From: Luscinia megarhynchos
Taxonomy: Eukaryota > Chordata > Aves > Passeriformes > Turdidae
Assembly (NCBI GenBank): GCA_034336665.1
Contig: CM067589.1
Span: 5,113,290 to 5,177,289, forward strand
Reading direction: 5' to 3'
DNA length: 64,000 nt
Shown here piece after piece: positions 46,146-58,643 of this stretch (positions within the stretch are counted from its first letter, which is position 1; each line of letters starts with the position of its first letter). The notes beneath the pieces are model-generated. The model worked only from the letters and a program-made list of their open reading frames with translations, had not been told where the DNA came from and ran no database searches. The position numbers and the translations under genes are program-made.

Positions 46146-46507
46146 ATGCTGTTGGGCAGACTGATGATGAATGTGGGGTTCAGTGGTGGCATCCAGGGGA
46201 GGTTCAGGGGAGAGCTTTTACCTGGGGCTGTTGGGAGAGCAGCTGGTGCCAGCCTTGGCAGGTACCCCCATGGCCCTGGGGAGGGAGAGGGGCTCAGCAG
46301 GGACACAGGAGCTGCTGGGAGCCATCCCAGGCTGGCTGGGGGACTCTCCCTCACACCTCCCAGGCTGCTGAATTCCTCACAGCCACTGTTGTTTCACCTC
46401 ACTCAGCTGCTGGGGGACACCCACCCACTGCCACCCCTCAGCTCCGAGGTTGGGAGTGTCCTGGAGAGGAGAGAACCAGCCTGGCAATGGCAAAGGGACA
46501 GGGAGTC

Positions 46508-46635
46508 AGGGAATCATGGAGTCATGGAGTGGCTTGGCTTGGAAGCACCTTAAAGGGACACCTCCCACTGTCCCAGCTGCTCCAAGCCCTGCCCAGCCTA
46601 GCCTGGGACACTGCCAGGGATCCAGGGGCATCAAC
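46508..46635 (-). mobile_element. CR1 LINE fragment close to an exon
   Basis: Minus-strand 3' end with tail aatcatggagtcatggagtg and 'ctgccagggatccaggggca'. The middle of the usual 3' block is deleted ('gcaccttaaagggacacctc'). It ends fewer than 50 bases before the exon at 46683. Confidence 0.8.
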
Positions 46636-46682
46636 ACTTTTATATCAGCACACCCAATGTTGTTTTCCCTTTCTCTCCACAG

Positions 46683-46837
46683 CTGGTGGGGCTGAGTGTC
46701 TCCAATGGGAAGGACCAGCTCGTGGTGTTTCACACCAAGGACAACAAGGATCTCATTGTTTGTCTCTTCAGCAACGACCCCTCCAACGACAGCAGGATCG
46801 GGGAGCTCGTGGGAGTCCTGGCCAGTCACTTCAAGAG
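46683..46837 (+). CDS. MYO1D: MYO1D exon: TH1 domain, penultimate exon
   Basis: This 155-nt exon has ccacag|CTG and AAGAG|gtcagt. It starts on a codon boundary and ends with two bases of a codon (AG). It encodes [40 protein letters not shown] and [11 protein letters not shown], about residues 904-955. [27 protein letters not shown] is essentially MYO1D. About 50 residues of TH1 should follow in a last exon. I scanned to the end of the window and found nothing matching it. Unspliced reading would add about 21 unrelated residues before a stop at 46899-46901. Confidence 0.96.
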
Positions 46838-48460
46838 GTCAGTGCAGGACTGGGGCTGCTGGACCCCTCCCCAGGTGCCAGACCATCCCTGGAGTCACTG
46901 AGGTTCTGGGCTCCAGCTGGAGCTGTGGTACTTCTGCAGTCCTGCCATTTTTGGGACACAGCTTTTACCTACAGCACTGTGTTGCCTCTTCTGCCTTCCC
47001 CTGTGTGTGTGACAGCCACAGGGGTTTGGGGGACAAATATCACTGCAGGTGCACTCAGAGTGTGTCACAATGGCTCCTGAGGGCTTCCTACAGCCAAACT
47101 CTTCATATTTCAAATTAAGATGGAGCTTTTCTTTGCTCAGATTGCCCCCCTGCCTTAGCAGCAGCAGGTGATTTATTGCTTGAGCTGTGCAATGTCATCT
47201 CTGCTCCCTGAAGTCTGTCTGTCTGGTAAATCCCTGAGCCAAAGCTGGTGATCAGGTGTGGGGATATCTGGGATTGAGCTCCTGGAGTAGCAAGGCTCAC
47301 CTGGATCCCAGGAGAGAATTCCAGGCTGCCCACACCAGCACCAGGCAGTGGCTGCACTGCAGCCACAGAAAGGAACTCCAGGGAGAAACAGGGTGTGGGG
47401 TGAGCAGACCTTTGGGTTGTTCCCTGGCTCCTCCAGAGGAGATTCCAAGAGCAGTGATGCTGCTCAGCACGTGCAGCCTTGGCTTTGCTGTTCACAAGCT
47501 CCACAGGACTGATAAAGTGGAGTCTTCATAGGTAAATCTTCATACAGAGCTGTGAGTGGCAGGAAAATGAGAGGAAATTTTGGCCACTTTAGGTCCCTGG
47601 GTATTTTTCCATGAATTCAAAATTGTGCTGGTCCAGCCCCCTCTCACCACCAGGGTGTGAGGTTCAGGACTGGCTGTGCTCCTTGAGACAGGCTGAGTCC
47701 ATTGAAGTGAATTCTCAGCATTGGCATAACTTGCTTGGGGAAATTCAGTGCTGCAAAGCAACAGAAAACATTGTCTGCTTTTGCTTTTACCTAAATATCG
47801 TTGAATGTCAAAGGCAGCTGCTCTTGCAGGCTCAGGAGGTTCAATGCACTTTATTTGGGAATCCTGGAAGTCCCTGGAGTTCTTCCATCACCTTCAGGTG
47901 GCTGATGCTCCTCGGGCCTCACCAGGTCTCTGGTGTGGGGACAGGCTGTGACACTGTTGGTGACACTCCAGCTCCTGGGTTCAGTGTCTAGTTACCCAGA
48001 ACTGTTTTTCCTTTTGCTCAGATGGGTCCCCCAGGCACAAGCCCTTGTGTCACCTGTCCCCACTCAGCCCCATTTTAACAAAGGATGTTGTGACCATCAG
48101 CCTGAAACGTTGCACCATTCTCCTGATGGTGGAAACTACTGATTTCCAGTTTCTTACACTGATTTTAACAGTGGCATTTCTATCTTTAAAAAGAATTAGG
48201 TTTAATCTAATCACGGTCTGTAGGAGAATGGCAGTTAAACACATTTATGTGCTGATCAGCTCCACTTAACACAACATTAGCATTACTTTAGTGCTTCAAA
48301 TGACAAATCTCAGCTGGGTAAATGGGAGAGCTGGTGTAGAAGCCCATTTTTCTCCAACATCCAATACAAGTTCCTGGATGAAGGGCAATGCACAGGACAA
48401 CTTGCATTTAGTTTCCCAAATATATAAATGTCATGGTTTCCCCTTCAAAGCCATATCTTT

Positions 48461-49167
48461 TGTCCTGGTTTGAAGGACAGGTGTCTACCAATAAAGGCAG
48501 AAGCTTCTCTTTGAAATGGAGAATGTAAACCCCCTTCCTCCAAATTATTATTATAATTTTGAAATTAAGGGGCTCTCAGGCAAAGATGTGGGAATTAGGA
48601 ATAACAGTTCTTTACTAGGAAAATTAAAACAGAAATACAGTATTACAAAGAACAATCCCAAACCCTGCCAGAGTCAGAATCCAAGCTGACACCCGTCAGT
48701 CAGGCAGGCTGTTGGCAGCAGTCCCATTCCATGGTGGCTGCATCCTCCTGCAGGGGCAGATGTGGTTCAGCTGGAGCAGTGCTCCTGGAGAAGGGGCAGT
48801 TTCCTCTGAAGCTCCAGGGATGATGTGGGAAGGTCTGGTTTTCCTCTGGAATCCAGTGGAAAGAAGGTGCCTTTCTATCCAAAATCTCAGTTTTTCTCTG
48901 GGTAGGAAAGGCTTGGCTCCTCCCCTGGCTGGAGCATCTCCCAGTGGGATGATGGAATTTTATCAGCCATGCACTGGGACTCACTGGCCATGAACAGGAG
49001 ATATCTCCTGGAGGGAGGATGGGCTGTGGGAAGATAAAGATGATTGCCCAGCTGGTTTAAAGCTGGCCCATGAGCAGATAATGTGTGCCAGGAGATCAGG
49101 GGCACTGCCCCAGCTGGTTTAACAGATGGGACAGAATTCACATTTCTGGCCACATCAACCAAACACA
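48461..49167 (-). mobile_element. Solo LTR of an endogenous retrovirus, copy 3
   Basis: This 707-bp element starts TGTCCTGGTTTG and ends AACACA. It is flanked by a perfect 5-bp target duplication, tcttt, at 48456-48460 and 49168-49172. It is closest to copy 1 and the cleanest of the three. No internal retroviral region is present. Same inferred minus orientation as the others. Confidence 0.9.
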
Positions 49168-51459
49168 TCTTTAAATCAAAACATTCAGGAATATATTCAT
49201 GTTTTCCATCACTTTCCATTTTCCTAGAGTCCAGAATCTCCTGTCAGTAAAAGGGATTAGCTGAGCCTTGCTGGGGAGTTCCTCATTAGCCGGGATTAGC
49301 TGGGGCCGTGTGCCTCTGGCAGGGTCGGGTTCCTCTGTCCTGCCTGAGGAGGGGCTCCTGTGAGCTGAGACTAGAACCAGCAGGAAAACCTCGAGCCTGA
49401 AGGTTCAGTTGCTTGGAAGATCCCACCCATGGTGGGTTTAAGAGCTCTGCTCTGCCCGACTTGTGGGAGCAGCTCCCTGTGGGTTCCAGGACTCTGTCTC
49501 ATTAAAAGCAATTTCCAGCCATCCTGAATCCCTGCTGGGAGGTTTTAGCAAGGCTGAGGTGTCACAGACACCTGTGTTTGTGTTGGGGGTGGTAGGTGAT
49601 GATCCTGTAACTGTTTGTAATAAAATCATGTGAGTTCAGTGCCATCCTGTATTGTAGGAAAGGGGAGGAGGAGGCTGCTGGTATCACCTGAGCTGAGGGC
49701 ACCCAAACCTTCTCGTTCTTAGATGCTTTCTATCAGGTTTTATTTTTTCATTCCAAACTCTTTGAACTGGAAACTTCAATGCTGACACATCTATTTGGGA
49801 AAATTTGGATATTTTCAGCAAGAAATAGCTTGGATGTCTTAGAACAATTATAGGGGGGCCATCTCTCAATGCTGCATTCTGGGCTGCTTTTGGGCATAAA
49901 GGCTTCACACTTGGGAATGTTTGGCTTGAGTTCACATTTCTTTGCATCACCCATGAAAGCTTCATGAAGCTGTGTCTTTTGAAAGTTATTCCTGGTAGGA
50001 ATTGTCTTACTTTGAGATTGTGGTTCACAAATAAGTGTTTATACAGGGAAAAACTAACATGAGGTTCTCTGTGAGCTGTAATGTTTTTAATGGAGTTAAA
50101 AGGAGTTCAAGTCACACTTCTACTGAGTCAGCTGGATTTGGGGTTTTTTTACAGAGCAGCTGAATTCCCAGTAGAAATGATGGGAAGCTGGATGTTGATG
50201 TAGTGGCTGCAGTAAGTTCATGTTTTCCTGCAAAGCAGTGTGTAGTGTCCTTGAGCCTGAGCTCTCTGGGAGTTTTCTGGCTGTCTCCACCCAGGGATGG
50301 GCATGTCCTGCCAGAGCCCAGGAGAGCTGGGATCCAGTGAGTGCCTGCAAGAGCTGGGGAGATCCAGGGGTCCCTTGCAGGAGCAGCTGTGTGAAATCAG
50401 GGTTGTGTTTCTGCCCCTTGGTGCCCAGCAGGAAGCAAAGGTAACTGAGAGCTCAGGGCCCTGCTCCTTGCTTTGCCAAGGCAGGAGCAGCTCTGGGGGA
50501 GGCACAGCCTCCTTGCAGTGCTGGGGCTGGGAAAAGGGACCTGAGGAGCTCTTGGAGGAGGGGGGTGGGTGTAGCAGGGAAAGATTATATTTACCCTTTC
50601 CACTTCACATGCTCACAACCCCTCAGGCTCTAGAAGATGTCTGCAGTGATCATGCAGGGCACTGAGGAATTTCTGGGTGCCCTTCACCTGAGATGACCCA
50701 CCCTGGTCACCTCCCTGTGCTCTCACCATGCTGTGGCTCCCAGCTGAGCTGGGGGATCTGAACCCTGGCCTGCTCAGGTGTCCCAGGGAAGGTGCCAAGG
50801 CCCAGCCTGTTCCCAGGGCTCATTCCCTGCCCCGTGGGAGCAGGTAGGGTCTGTTCTGCCTGGCTGCCCTGTTGGGATCAGGGAGCTGCCCTGCTCTCCA
50901 GTGCTTTCTGTTCCCTGATCCCCACATTGTCTGCAACCCTCGGGCTCCTTCCAGGCTTCCTGGAGGGAAAGGGGAGTTAAAAGAGCAGTCAAAAGCAATC
51001 CCTGCAAAACTCCAGCAGAAAATCACTTGCCTGAGGATAATTTTGTATTTTCCATTGTGCTTTGGGACCTGTCAGGTAATTTTAATCATTAGTGTGCCCT
51101 GGATTCATCTTGTTTAGTTCTGGGGCCTTACCCTGGAGTGCTGGCTCTGGTACTGATGGAGCAGGAATTCACACAGAGGGATCTCAGACTGCCCTAGGGG
51201 CTGTGGTTTGCACAGGCTCCTGGTGATCCTCACCTGTCCCTTCCTCCTGCCCTGAGTGCTGTCCCTGTGCTCCATCCCTGCATTTCATTGTGTGAGTGAG
51301 GTGGCAGCAGTTTCTTTGGTTGGGGAAGTGGAGATGTTTGGGTATTGGATTTAGTGTCACTGTAACACAGGAATGTGGCTGTGCAGGTGGAATTGATTCA
51401 TAAATTAAAGACTTAAATTGGGAAAATCCATGTATATACATAGATGAGCACATGTCCCA

Positions 51460-51635
51460 GAATCCTGGGGTGGTTTTGGGTGGAACTCAAAGCCCATCCA
51501 GTGCCACCCCTGCCATGGCAGGGACACCTCTCCCTGTCCCAGGTGCTCCCAGCCCTGTCCAGCCTGGCCTGGGGACACTGCCAGGGATCCAGGGCAGCCA
51601 CAGCTGCTCTGGGCACCCTGTGCCAGTGCCCAGAA
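51460..51635 (-). mobile_element. CR1 LINE fragment
   Basis: Minus strand: cagaatcctggggtggtttt, 'cccctgccatggcagggaca' and 'agccacagctgctctgggca'. Confidence 0.85.
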
Positions 51636-52384
51636 TATCTACAAGAACTGGGGAAAAATATGTTATTTTATTTATATAAAATGTAGGAAATTCTATGCAT
51701 GCACATCATGAATAGAGGTGTAAAAAATCCTGGGGGAAATCTGTGCCCTCAGCCTTTGCAAAGCAGATGAAACAGGCCCAGATTTCCCAGGCTTCCATTG
51801 CAAGCTGGACTTGCCTGGGGAAGCACATCCCAAAACAACTCTGTGCCTCCCTCAGCACACGGGGATACAAGTGGGATTAAAGCTTTTTGTGCTGAATTGT
51901 GAGCAGAGCAGGAGCCTGGCAGGGGAGAAGCGAGGTCACACCTCAGTGGGGTCACCAGAGGCTGCTCATCCCTTGGGGTGGGTGTAGGGAAACCCAAAAC
52001 GAGCTGGGGCTGGGGAGGCACTCAGAAAAGCCTTTGCTAGGGGGGAAGAAAAAAAAAAGAGCACTTAGATTGCTTCCCTGGCATTCAGAGCTTCAGGCGT
52101 GGAACTGGAACTGCTCCAAACTGGGGTGCAGCATTATTCAGAAGTTACTGTCAGGTAAATCCTCCCCAGAGCTGCAGGGATTTGGGGAGCTTGGATCTGT
52201 TTGGTACAAAGAGAACTCACAGATGGGTTTTTCTGATGTTTTGCTCTTTGCACCAGTGGTGGCAAACAAAGCTTCTGCAAACACAGAGAAGTGCAAGGGT
52301 TTAAGTGATGCCATTATCTCAGAGGTGATGTTTGAGGTGATGCTCCCAGAGCTGATCTTGTTATTTAGTCTGAATGCAGAGGGG

Positions 52385-52484
52385 TTTGTCTCAGAGCTGG
52401 AGACAGACACCCCATAAATACCCATTTTCAGGGCTTTGTCTCAGAGCTGGAGACAAACACCCCATAAATACCCATTTTCAGCGA
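52385..52484 (+). repeat. 50-bp tandem duplication, 2 copies
   Basis: The unit begins tttgtctcagagctggagac and ends with cccattttcaggg. The two copies differ by about two bases, so the duplication is recent. Confidence 0.93.
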
Positions 52485-53370
52485 GAGCAGGAGCATTTGG
52501 TACATTTTTGGTTCTGTCTGTAAACAAAGCCAGAGGAGATTCAATTTGAGGTGATTTTGATTGTTTAGGAAAAAAATTCTCAGCTCAATGATGATCCCAG
52601 TCTGGAATACAAATCATTTGATTAAAATAGGTTCAAGATTTTTTTATTGGATTTTTTTCCACTGATGTGGGGGGAGAAACCTTTGGCTCAGGCCCAGGGA
52701 TCAGGTGATCAGGGGTTAAACCTTCAATTTGTTATATAAAGATTCTTTTTGCTACCAAAACTGGGCTAATTTTAATCAGTTTAAGATTGTTCCTTTCTTT
52801 TAAAGCTGTTTACCTTTCTGTGGTAGAAACCTTGATTAACTGCTGAGATTCAGGGAGCATCTTTTATGTAGCTAGGGACAGTCAGGAGGGGACCATGGGG
52901 ATATTAATGATGGATTTTTGGGACAAAGGAAGGAAGAGGAGCTCAGAACATGAGCATGGCTCCCTAAGGCTCTTTCTGAGGAAACGACCATGTCCTGGGG
53001 CAGAGGCTGCCCAAAGAGGAGAGGTGGCATCCCTGGCACCACATGAGTCTGTCACTGAAGCTTTGAGGAGATCCCTGAGCTGATGGGGTCCCAGCCAGGG
53101 CTGAGAGGGCTTTGTCATTTTTAATCATAATCCATTTCTAGGCAAGTTCTGCTGGATTCTGGGGGGAGCCTGAACCCCCAGGAAGCAGCTTTTAAGCACT
53201 TGACCATGCAGAAAGGCAGTGGCAAAGGAAAAACAGTTTCCTTATACAAAATAAATGGGAACTAAATAAACTGGGAAAATTTGCTTAATTCTCTTGGCTT
53301 GTCTTTGTGACTTCAAAAGCTTTCTAGGCTTTAGCAAAGATTTGCCTTTGATTTATGGTGCTTATAAAGT

Positions 53371-53450
53371 TGGAACAGCCTGGGATAGTGGAAGGTGTCC
53401 CTGCCTGTGTGATCTTTAAGGACCCTTCCAACCCAAGCCATGATTCCCCA
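53371..53450 (+). mobile_element. CR1 LINE fragment, short
   Basis: It reads 'tggaacagcctgggatagtg', 'gaaggtgtccctgcctgtgt' and 'tctttaaggacccttccaac'. An internal deletion removes the usual 'atggcaggggtggcactgg'. Confidence 0.75.
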
Positions 53451-54930
53451 GTAATCATCTCTGGTAATTCCTCTGTTGTAACTTGGGTTGAGAAATGAGT
53501 TTTGCTTTGGAAAACAAATGCAAGATTTGTTGTTTTGAGTGGCTCCAGGGCATGGAGAGGTGGGATTACAGCACCCTGATGAGACTCTGTCTCTGCTTTA
53601 ATTGTTTTACATCCTGGAAAGCTTTTGTTGCAACTGAGATTTTCCAAACACTTGTCCTGTGGGATGGGAACTCATGAAGGAACTTGGAAGAGGATCATTC
53701 CCTTCCTTAAAACTCATCTTCCCACTGGTGCTGCTGCTCATCCTCTGAGTGTCCCTGGCCATGGGAAGCCTCCCCAGCACACATTCCTGTGGAAAAGTAG
53801 TTTTTTGTTACACTTCTCAATGTGTTCCTGACATGGGAAAAGATATTTGTCTCGCTCAGTCCTGGATTTGTGATATTGAGAACACAATGAGCTCAGGGAA
53901 GGGGTTTGGGCTCTCAGCAGGCCAATGAGTTTGTGTGAATCCTTTATTTGAGTTCTGGCCTCTGCATCTAAAAGTCAATTCTTGTGTCTGATAACATAAA
54001 TAGTAACAATTAATTGTATTTCATGGCCTTCCTTTGAGTCCAGAGAGGTCTGTTGGTCAGTTTTCCTTCCCTAATCTGCCTGTGCCCTGCTACCATTGTG
54101 TGTCAGCACCACTTTTGTCCAAAACCCTCTGGAAAGAAGATTCAGTTTTATTCTTTTTCTATCCTTTTATTGCACCATCCCTGTGTAACTTTGGTGCTTT
54201 CCCTTCTCTAAGCAGCTCCTGGATGCTCAAGCTCCATGTCCAGGGTCCTTCTGGGAGGTGGGAGGGAGCTCTTGGTAAAAATGAAGTTACTGGAGCTTGA
54301 GGTGCTGCAGGAATTGATATTCCCATGGTGTTGATTGGGGTTTCCTGGAATTGTTTTGTGTTCAGAAAGTCTTCCCCAGGGCACTTACAAATCGTGGATT
54401 ACTTTGGGAATTTGGACCCATCTTTCCTCATAACTGTAATTCCAGAGAAACAGATCTCCAATGGCCACAGGTGCTGTCCAGCCCACCACCCCAGTGGGAT
54501 TTTATACAAGAGGTGTTTGCTCTCAATGACCCTTTGCAGAGTTCGTTGAGTTTCCCAGTTCATTCCCTGTCTCCATCTAAAGGATCTGCTGGGTTAAACA
54601 GGATGAATCCTTTCCATCCTTGGACAAGATAAAGCACTAGGGTGAAACTGGATTTTTTGTGGTCTGGGGGGAAAGAACAGCTTTGAGACTGTGAGAAGAG
54701 GTGAGACAGTCCTAGAGTAGAAAATTCAAAGCCATCCTCCTCCTCCTCCTCCTCTGCTCCTCCCTCAGGGCTTCAGAAGCCTCAGACCCTTAAATATGAA
54801 TATTTTCTTTTTAAAGCCCTCAACATTTTCTATCATATTATGAGGCTCTCCTTGAGACAGCTCCCTGCTCTCCTTGAGACGTTTATGATCAGAAATTAAA
54901 GCAATTAAGGTAATCACCCCTGAGGATGAG

Positions 54931-55610
54931 GAATTTCTGCATCCTATGTCCCACAGCCACCCTTCCCAGTCCAGCTTCCCTTTTGCTGCTGGGAACTGGG
55001 GATTTCCTTCAGCACAGGCAGTGCTGTGGGAATAGGAAAATTGAAGTTTCTGCTATTACAAACCTCTTCCTCATCTGGCCCTGGGCTCTGTGCAGGGTGT
55101 TCATTAGCACAAATTTTTATTTTCAGTCTTGAGCCACAGCTCTCTATGCTCATTCAACACTTGGAAAGTTTGACACGAATCCACACTTTTTCCTTTTCCT
55201 GGAAATGTTCAGAAACCACGTGGATGTGGTACTTGGGTGATGAACAGAGTGCTGGTGCTGCATTGACCCTTGGACTTGATGATCTTAAAGGTCTTTTCCA
55301 GCTTTAATGATTCCATGAACCATCACCCTGCCCCATTAACAACCTGACAGAAGTAGGAAGCGTCTCCTGAAAGGTGCTGGATGGTACAAACATAGGCCCA
55401 AATCCTCTGCTGCATCCCAGAATCCCAGAATCCCAGACTGGTTTGGGTGGAAGGGACCTTAAAGCCCAGCCAGTGCCACCCCTGCCATGGCAGGGACACC
55501 TCCCACTGTCCCAGCTGCTCCCAGCCCTGTCCAGCCTGGCCTGGGCACTGCCAGGGATCCAGGGGCAGCCACAGCTGCTCTGGGCACCTGTGCCAGGGCC
55601 TCACCTCCCT
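54931..55610 (+). repeat. Left arm of inverted duplication
   Basis: These 680 bases are the reverse complement of 58444-59125. Reading them by eye I count seven substitutions and two single-base indels (about 98.7% identity). The arm contains a plus-strand CR1 end (about 55190-55320), a unique middle and part of a minus-strand CR1 (from 55416). The inner boundary falls inside the CR1. Confidence 0.95.
55190..55320 (+). mobile_element. CR1 LINE fragment in left arm
   Basis: It reads 'accacgtggatgtggtactt', 'ttggacttgatgatcttaaa' and 'ggtcttttccagctttaatg', ending gattccatgaacc. Confidence 0.8.
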
Positions 55611-55697
55611 GCCAGGGGAGCAATTCCTGCCCAATATCCCACCTAACCCTGCCCTCTGGCAGTGTGAAGCCATTCCCTGTGTCCTCAGGCCCCAAAA
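55416..55697 (-). mobile_element. CR1 LINE fragment across the inner edge of the left arm
   Basis: Minus-strand CR1 with tail cccagaatcccagaatccca, 'ccctgccatggcagggacac', 'gccacagctgctctgggcac' and 'caattcctgcccaatatccc'. Bases after 55610 are not shared with the right arm. Confidence 0.88.
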
Positions 55698-56279
55698 GGT
55701 CACAATGAGGTAACCCCTGGTCTCTCTTCCAGGTGAACAATCCCAGCCTTTCCTCCCAGCAGAGCTGCTCCATCTCTGGGATCATCCTGGAGCCTCCTCT
55801 GGGCTCTCTCCAGCAGCCCCGAGGTCCCTCCTGTGCTGTGCCCCAGGGCTGGGGCAGCTTGCAGGTGCGGTGTCACCCGAGCAGGGCAGAGAGGACAGTC
55901 CCTGTGGGTCAGCCCAGGGCAGGGTTTTTGGGCAGGGCCGTGTCCCCGTGCCCCAGCAGCCCCGGGAGGGCTCCGAGTGTGGCTGCCCCACTGAGAGGTG
56001 TCCGTGGTGCTGATCCTGCCTCGGCTCATCCTCCCAGCCCAGCCCAGCCTCGAGTCTCTCCCTCCCCGAGCAGATGGCCCTGCCCTGGCCGCCCTGCCTG
56101 GGCTCTGCTCCCAGCCCTGCCAGGCTGGCACAGCCCTGGCAGCGCTGCCTGGGCACTGGGAGCAGCCCAAAGCTCAGCCACAGGAAACTGGGGTGGTCTG
56201 GGTTGGTGTGGGTGTGGGGATTGAGATTCGTGCCATGTATGTGCTGAAGCAGAGAGGTGTTGAGCTGGGAGGCAGCCCT

Positions 56280-56552
56280 GGAGAGGGACACGGGGACAAT
56301 CCCCCTGGCTGCAGTTCTGGAGAGGGACAAGGGGACAGTCCCCCTGGCTGCAGTTCTGGAGAGGGACAAGAGGACAGTCCCCCTGGCTGCAGTTCTGGAC
56401 AGGGACACGGGGACAATCCCCCCTGGCTGCAGTTCTGGACAGGGACAAGGGGACAATCCCCTCTGGCTGCAGTTCTGGAGAGGGATAAGGGGACAATCCC
56501 CTCTGGCTGCAGTTCTGGAGAGGGACACGGGGACAGTCCCCCTGGCTGCTCT
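56280..56552 (+). repeat. 39-bp minisatellite, 7 copies
   Basis: The unit is ggagagggacaaggggacag + tccccctggctgcagttct, with small variants and 40-bp forms. It is open in several frames because 39 is a multiple of 3, which explains the 302-codon minus-strand frame. It lies between the arms of the inverted duplication. Confidence 0.93.
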
Positions 56553-58429
56553 GGGTGTGCAGCCCTGAGCTGCTGCTGCCATCAGCCAGGTTTGGACCCC
56601 AAACAGACACAGATGGATTTTGGTGTCCACACAGGGCTCCCAAGTTGTGCAGCTTCTGCTGTGCCCAGTGCTCAGCTGCTGAGCTGCCACTGCTGTGGGA
56701 CCCCAGCCCTGCCCTGTTCCCGTGTCCCCCTGGGCTCTGGGAAGGGGCTGGGCTAGGCTGGCAGCACCAGGAGCTGCTCACAAAGCTCCAGGCACAAAAA
56801 ATGGCTCATGGCTGATGCTAAAATATTACCAGGAGTTGTGCAGCCCCTTTGTTCCCAGTGAGATGCTCCAGGCTGGGTTTCCCACCTTGGTTTCTCACCT
56901 TGACTCTCATTATTCCCAATAAAGCTCCATGGACCAGAGCCTGAGCCAAGCTCAGGACAAGCTTTGCCTTTAACTGCACTCCTTCAGTCTGGAGAGAGCT
57001 CTGAGTATCAGTCCCAAAGAGATTTCTGTAAAATGGAGGACAGCAATGGTATTCAAGGCCTTAATATTTTTAGAGACATGGAAATTTAATAAAATAAAGA
57101 GGATCAGTAGGTTGGTCATGTTTGAAGCAATAAGGAAAATATGCATTTTTCTCTTTAATATTCAAGGGAATATTACATGTTAATATTGATTAATATACTG
57201 GATACTTGATCCAGTCACTTTTTACATTCTTACATAAAACAAAGTATCGTGAAAATCCACATTATCAAAGCTTTCCTGCCCTTCTGCTCTGTGACACCTT
57301 CAGCAGAGCCAAAACTGTTCTTTTCAGCTTTCCTTCCTCCAGTGCTCCTCTGGCCCAGTTCCCTGCTGAGGTCAGACCTGAGTTGTTCTCCCTCAGGCAC
57401 TGGTGTTTCTGTGACTGCTCTGTCAGAAGTCATAGGGATCCCAGAAAATTATTCTGTTTAATTACTTCAGTTTATTTAGTGATTCTAATCAGTGATTTTT
57501 CACATAACTCAAATGTTAGGCTTAAAGGAGAGGTTTGGGTTTTTTCTGGATGGGTGTGGAGGATCCCACTGATAAAATCTGAATATGCTGAAGACTCTGA
57601 GCTTGGGGCTTGGCATTTTTGGAAATGTCTGAGGACCTTTTTAATCAGATCTAAGTATTTGGCAAAAAATATTGGCTCCAAACAATTCCTTCTGAAGCTG
57701 AGATCAAATAAATTAGAATTTAAATGGGGCTGTATTGGAAAAATAAGAAAAAACCATTTATTGCTTGACAGATTTTAGAGCTTTTATTTTGTGTTTTGCA
57801 ACAGATACAGAATTGAATCTGTGAGCTGAAGGTTTGAGGCTTGTGCTGTAAAGCAGGCTGGAAAAAAATCATGTTCCTGGTGTAAAACTGAAGTAGATCA
57901 ACTTAACCTACTGAGCCTGGAGTGTTGCTCTCTGTACAAATCCTCCTACACCAGGTTGTCATTTCTTAACCACATTTCTGAGTGTGTTTGGTCCATGGCT
58001 GTCCTCTTTCCCCTTTGCTCTGCCAAATTCCTAAATTAAGCTGTGTTGGAGTTTTGATGTAATATAAGAAAGATTTGCATAAGTGCAGTTATGGTAATTT
58101 TGTGGTGAGTTTTAATGTGTTGGCTTCATTTCAACCCTTCAGATCCTTAAATCACTTTTGATTTGCTGTTGCTTAACCATTGCTTTTTTCCCCTTTTTGA
58201 AAACAGATGCATTGAGGATGAGCCGAGGCAAATTTCTTGTAAATCTGCTTTGTTGGTGGAGTCAGGCTGAGAGCCTCTGCTCCTGCCCAGAGCTAAGGAG
58301 CTGGCTGTAATAATTTATTATCCAAATAGGATGCTTTAGTGCTGAATTAAGTGAGAGGAAAATAAACAGAGGGGAGTGCTGGTGTGGAAAACATGATTTT
58401 TTTCTCCCACTTTTTTCCCCAAATAAAGA

Positions 58430-58643
58430 AGCTTTTTGCAGTGAGGGAGGTGAGGCCCTGGCACAGGTGCCCAGAGCAGCTGTGGCTGCCCCTGGATCCC
58501 TGGCAGTGTCCCAGGCCAGGCTGGGCAGGGCTGGGAGCAGCTGGGACAGTGGGAGGTGTCCCTGCCATGGCAGGGGTGGCACTGGCTGGGCTTTAAGGTC
58601 CCTTCCACCCAAACCAGTCTGGGATTCTGGGATTCTGGGATGC
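58430..58643 (+). mobile_element. CR1 LINE fragment across the inner edge of the right arm
   Basis: It reads 'agctttttgcagtgagggag', 'gaggccctggcacaggtgcc' and 'gggctttaaggtcccttcca', then three gggattct-type octamers. It mirrors the left-arm CR1. Confidence 0.88.

Larger units (their letters stand above)
40200..46682 (+). other. MYO1D: MYO1D intron, 6.5 kb
   Basis: It holds CR1 fragments (40363-40470, 42699-42950, 43618-43850, 45600-45825, 45851-45970, 46508-46635), the 32-bp array (41355-41543), a T-rich degenerate array (42045-42210), a TATTT-rich tract (45091-45240) and copy B of the dispersed repeat. The stretches 40480-41340, 42220-42690 and 43860-45080 show nothing I recognise. Confidence 0.8.

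Noticed and set aside
46838..46901. Alternative MYO1D ending by reading through the donor at 46837
   Set aside because: It would add about 21 residues and a stop, but I see no nearby poly(A) signal and the donor gtcagt is acceptable.
55733..56781. Open frames of 163 to 302 codons on both strands near the 39-bp array
   Set aside because: The 39-bp unit keeps several frames open, and flanks are GC-rich intron. A brief resemblance of 'QVNNPSLSSQQSC' at 55730 to the MYO1D C-terminus (QVNVTNP) does not continue, so it is not the last exon.
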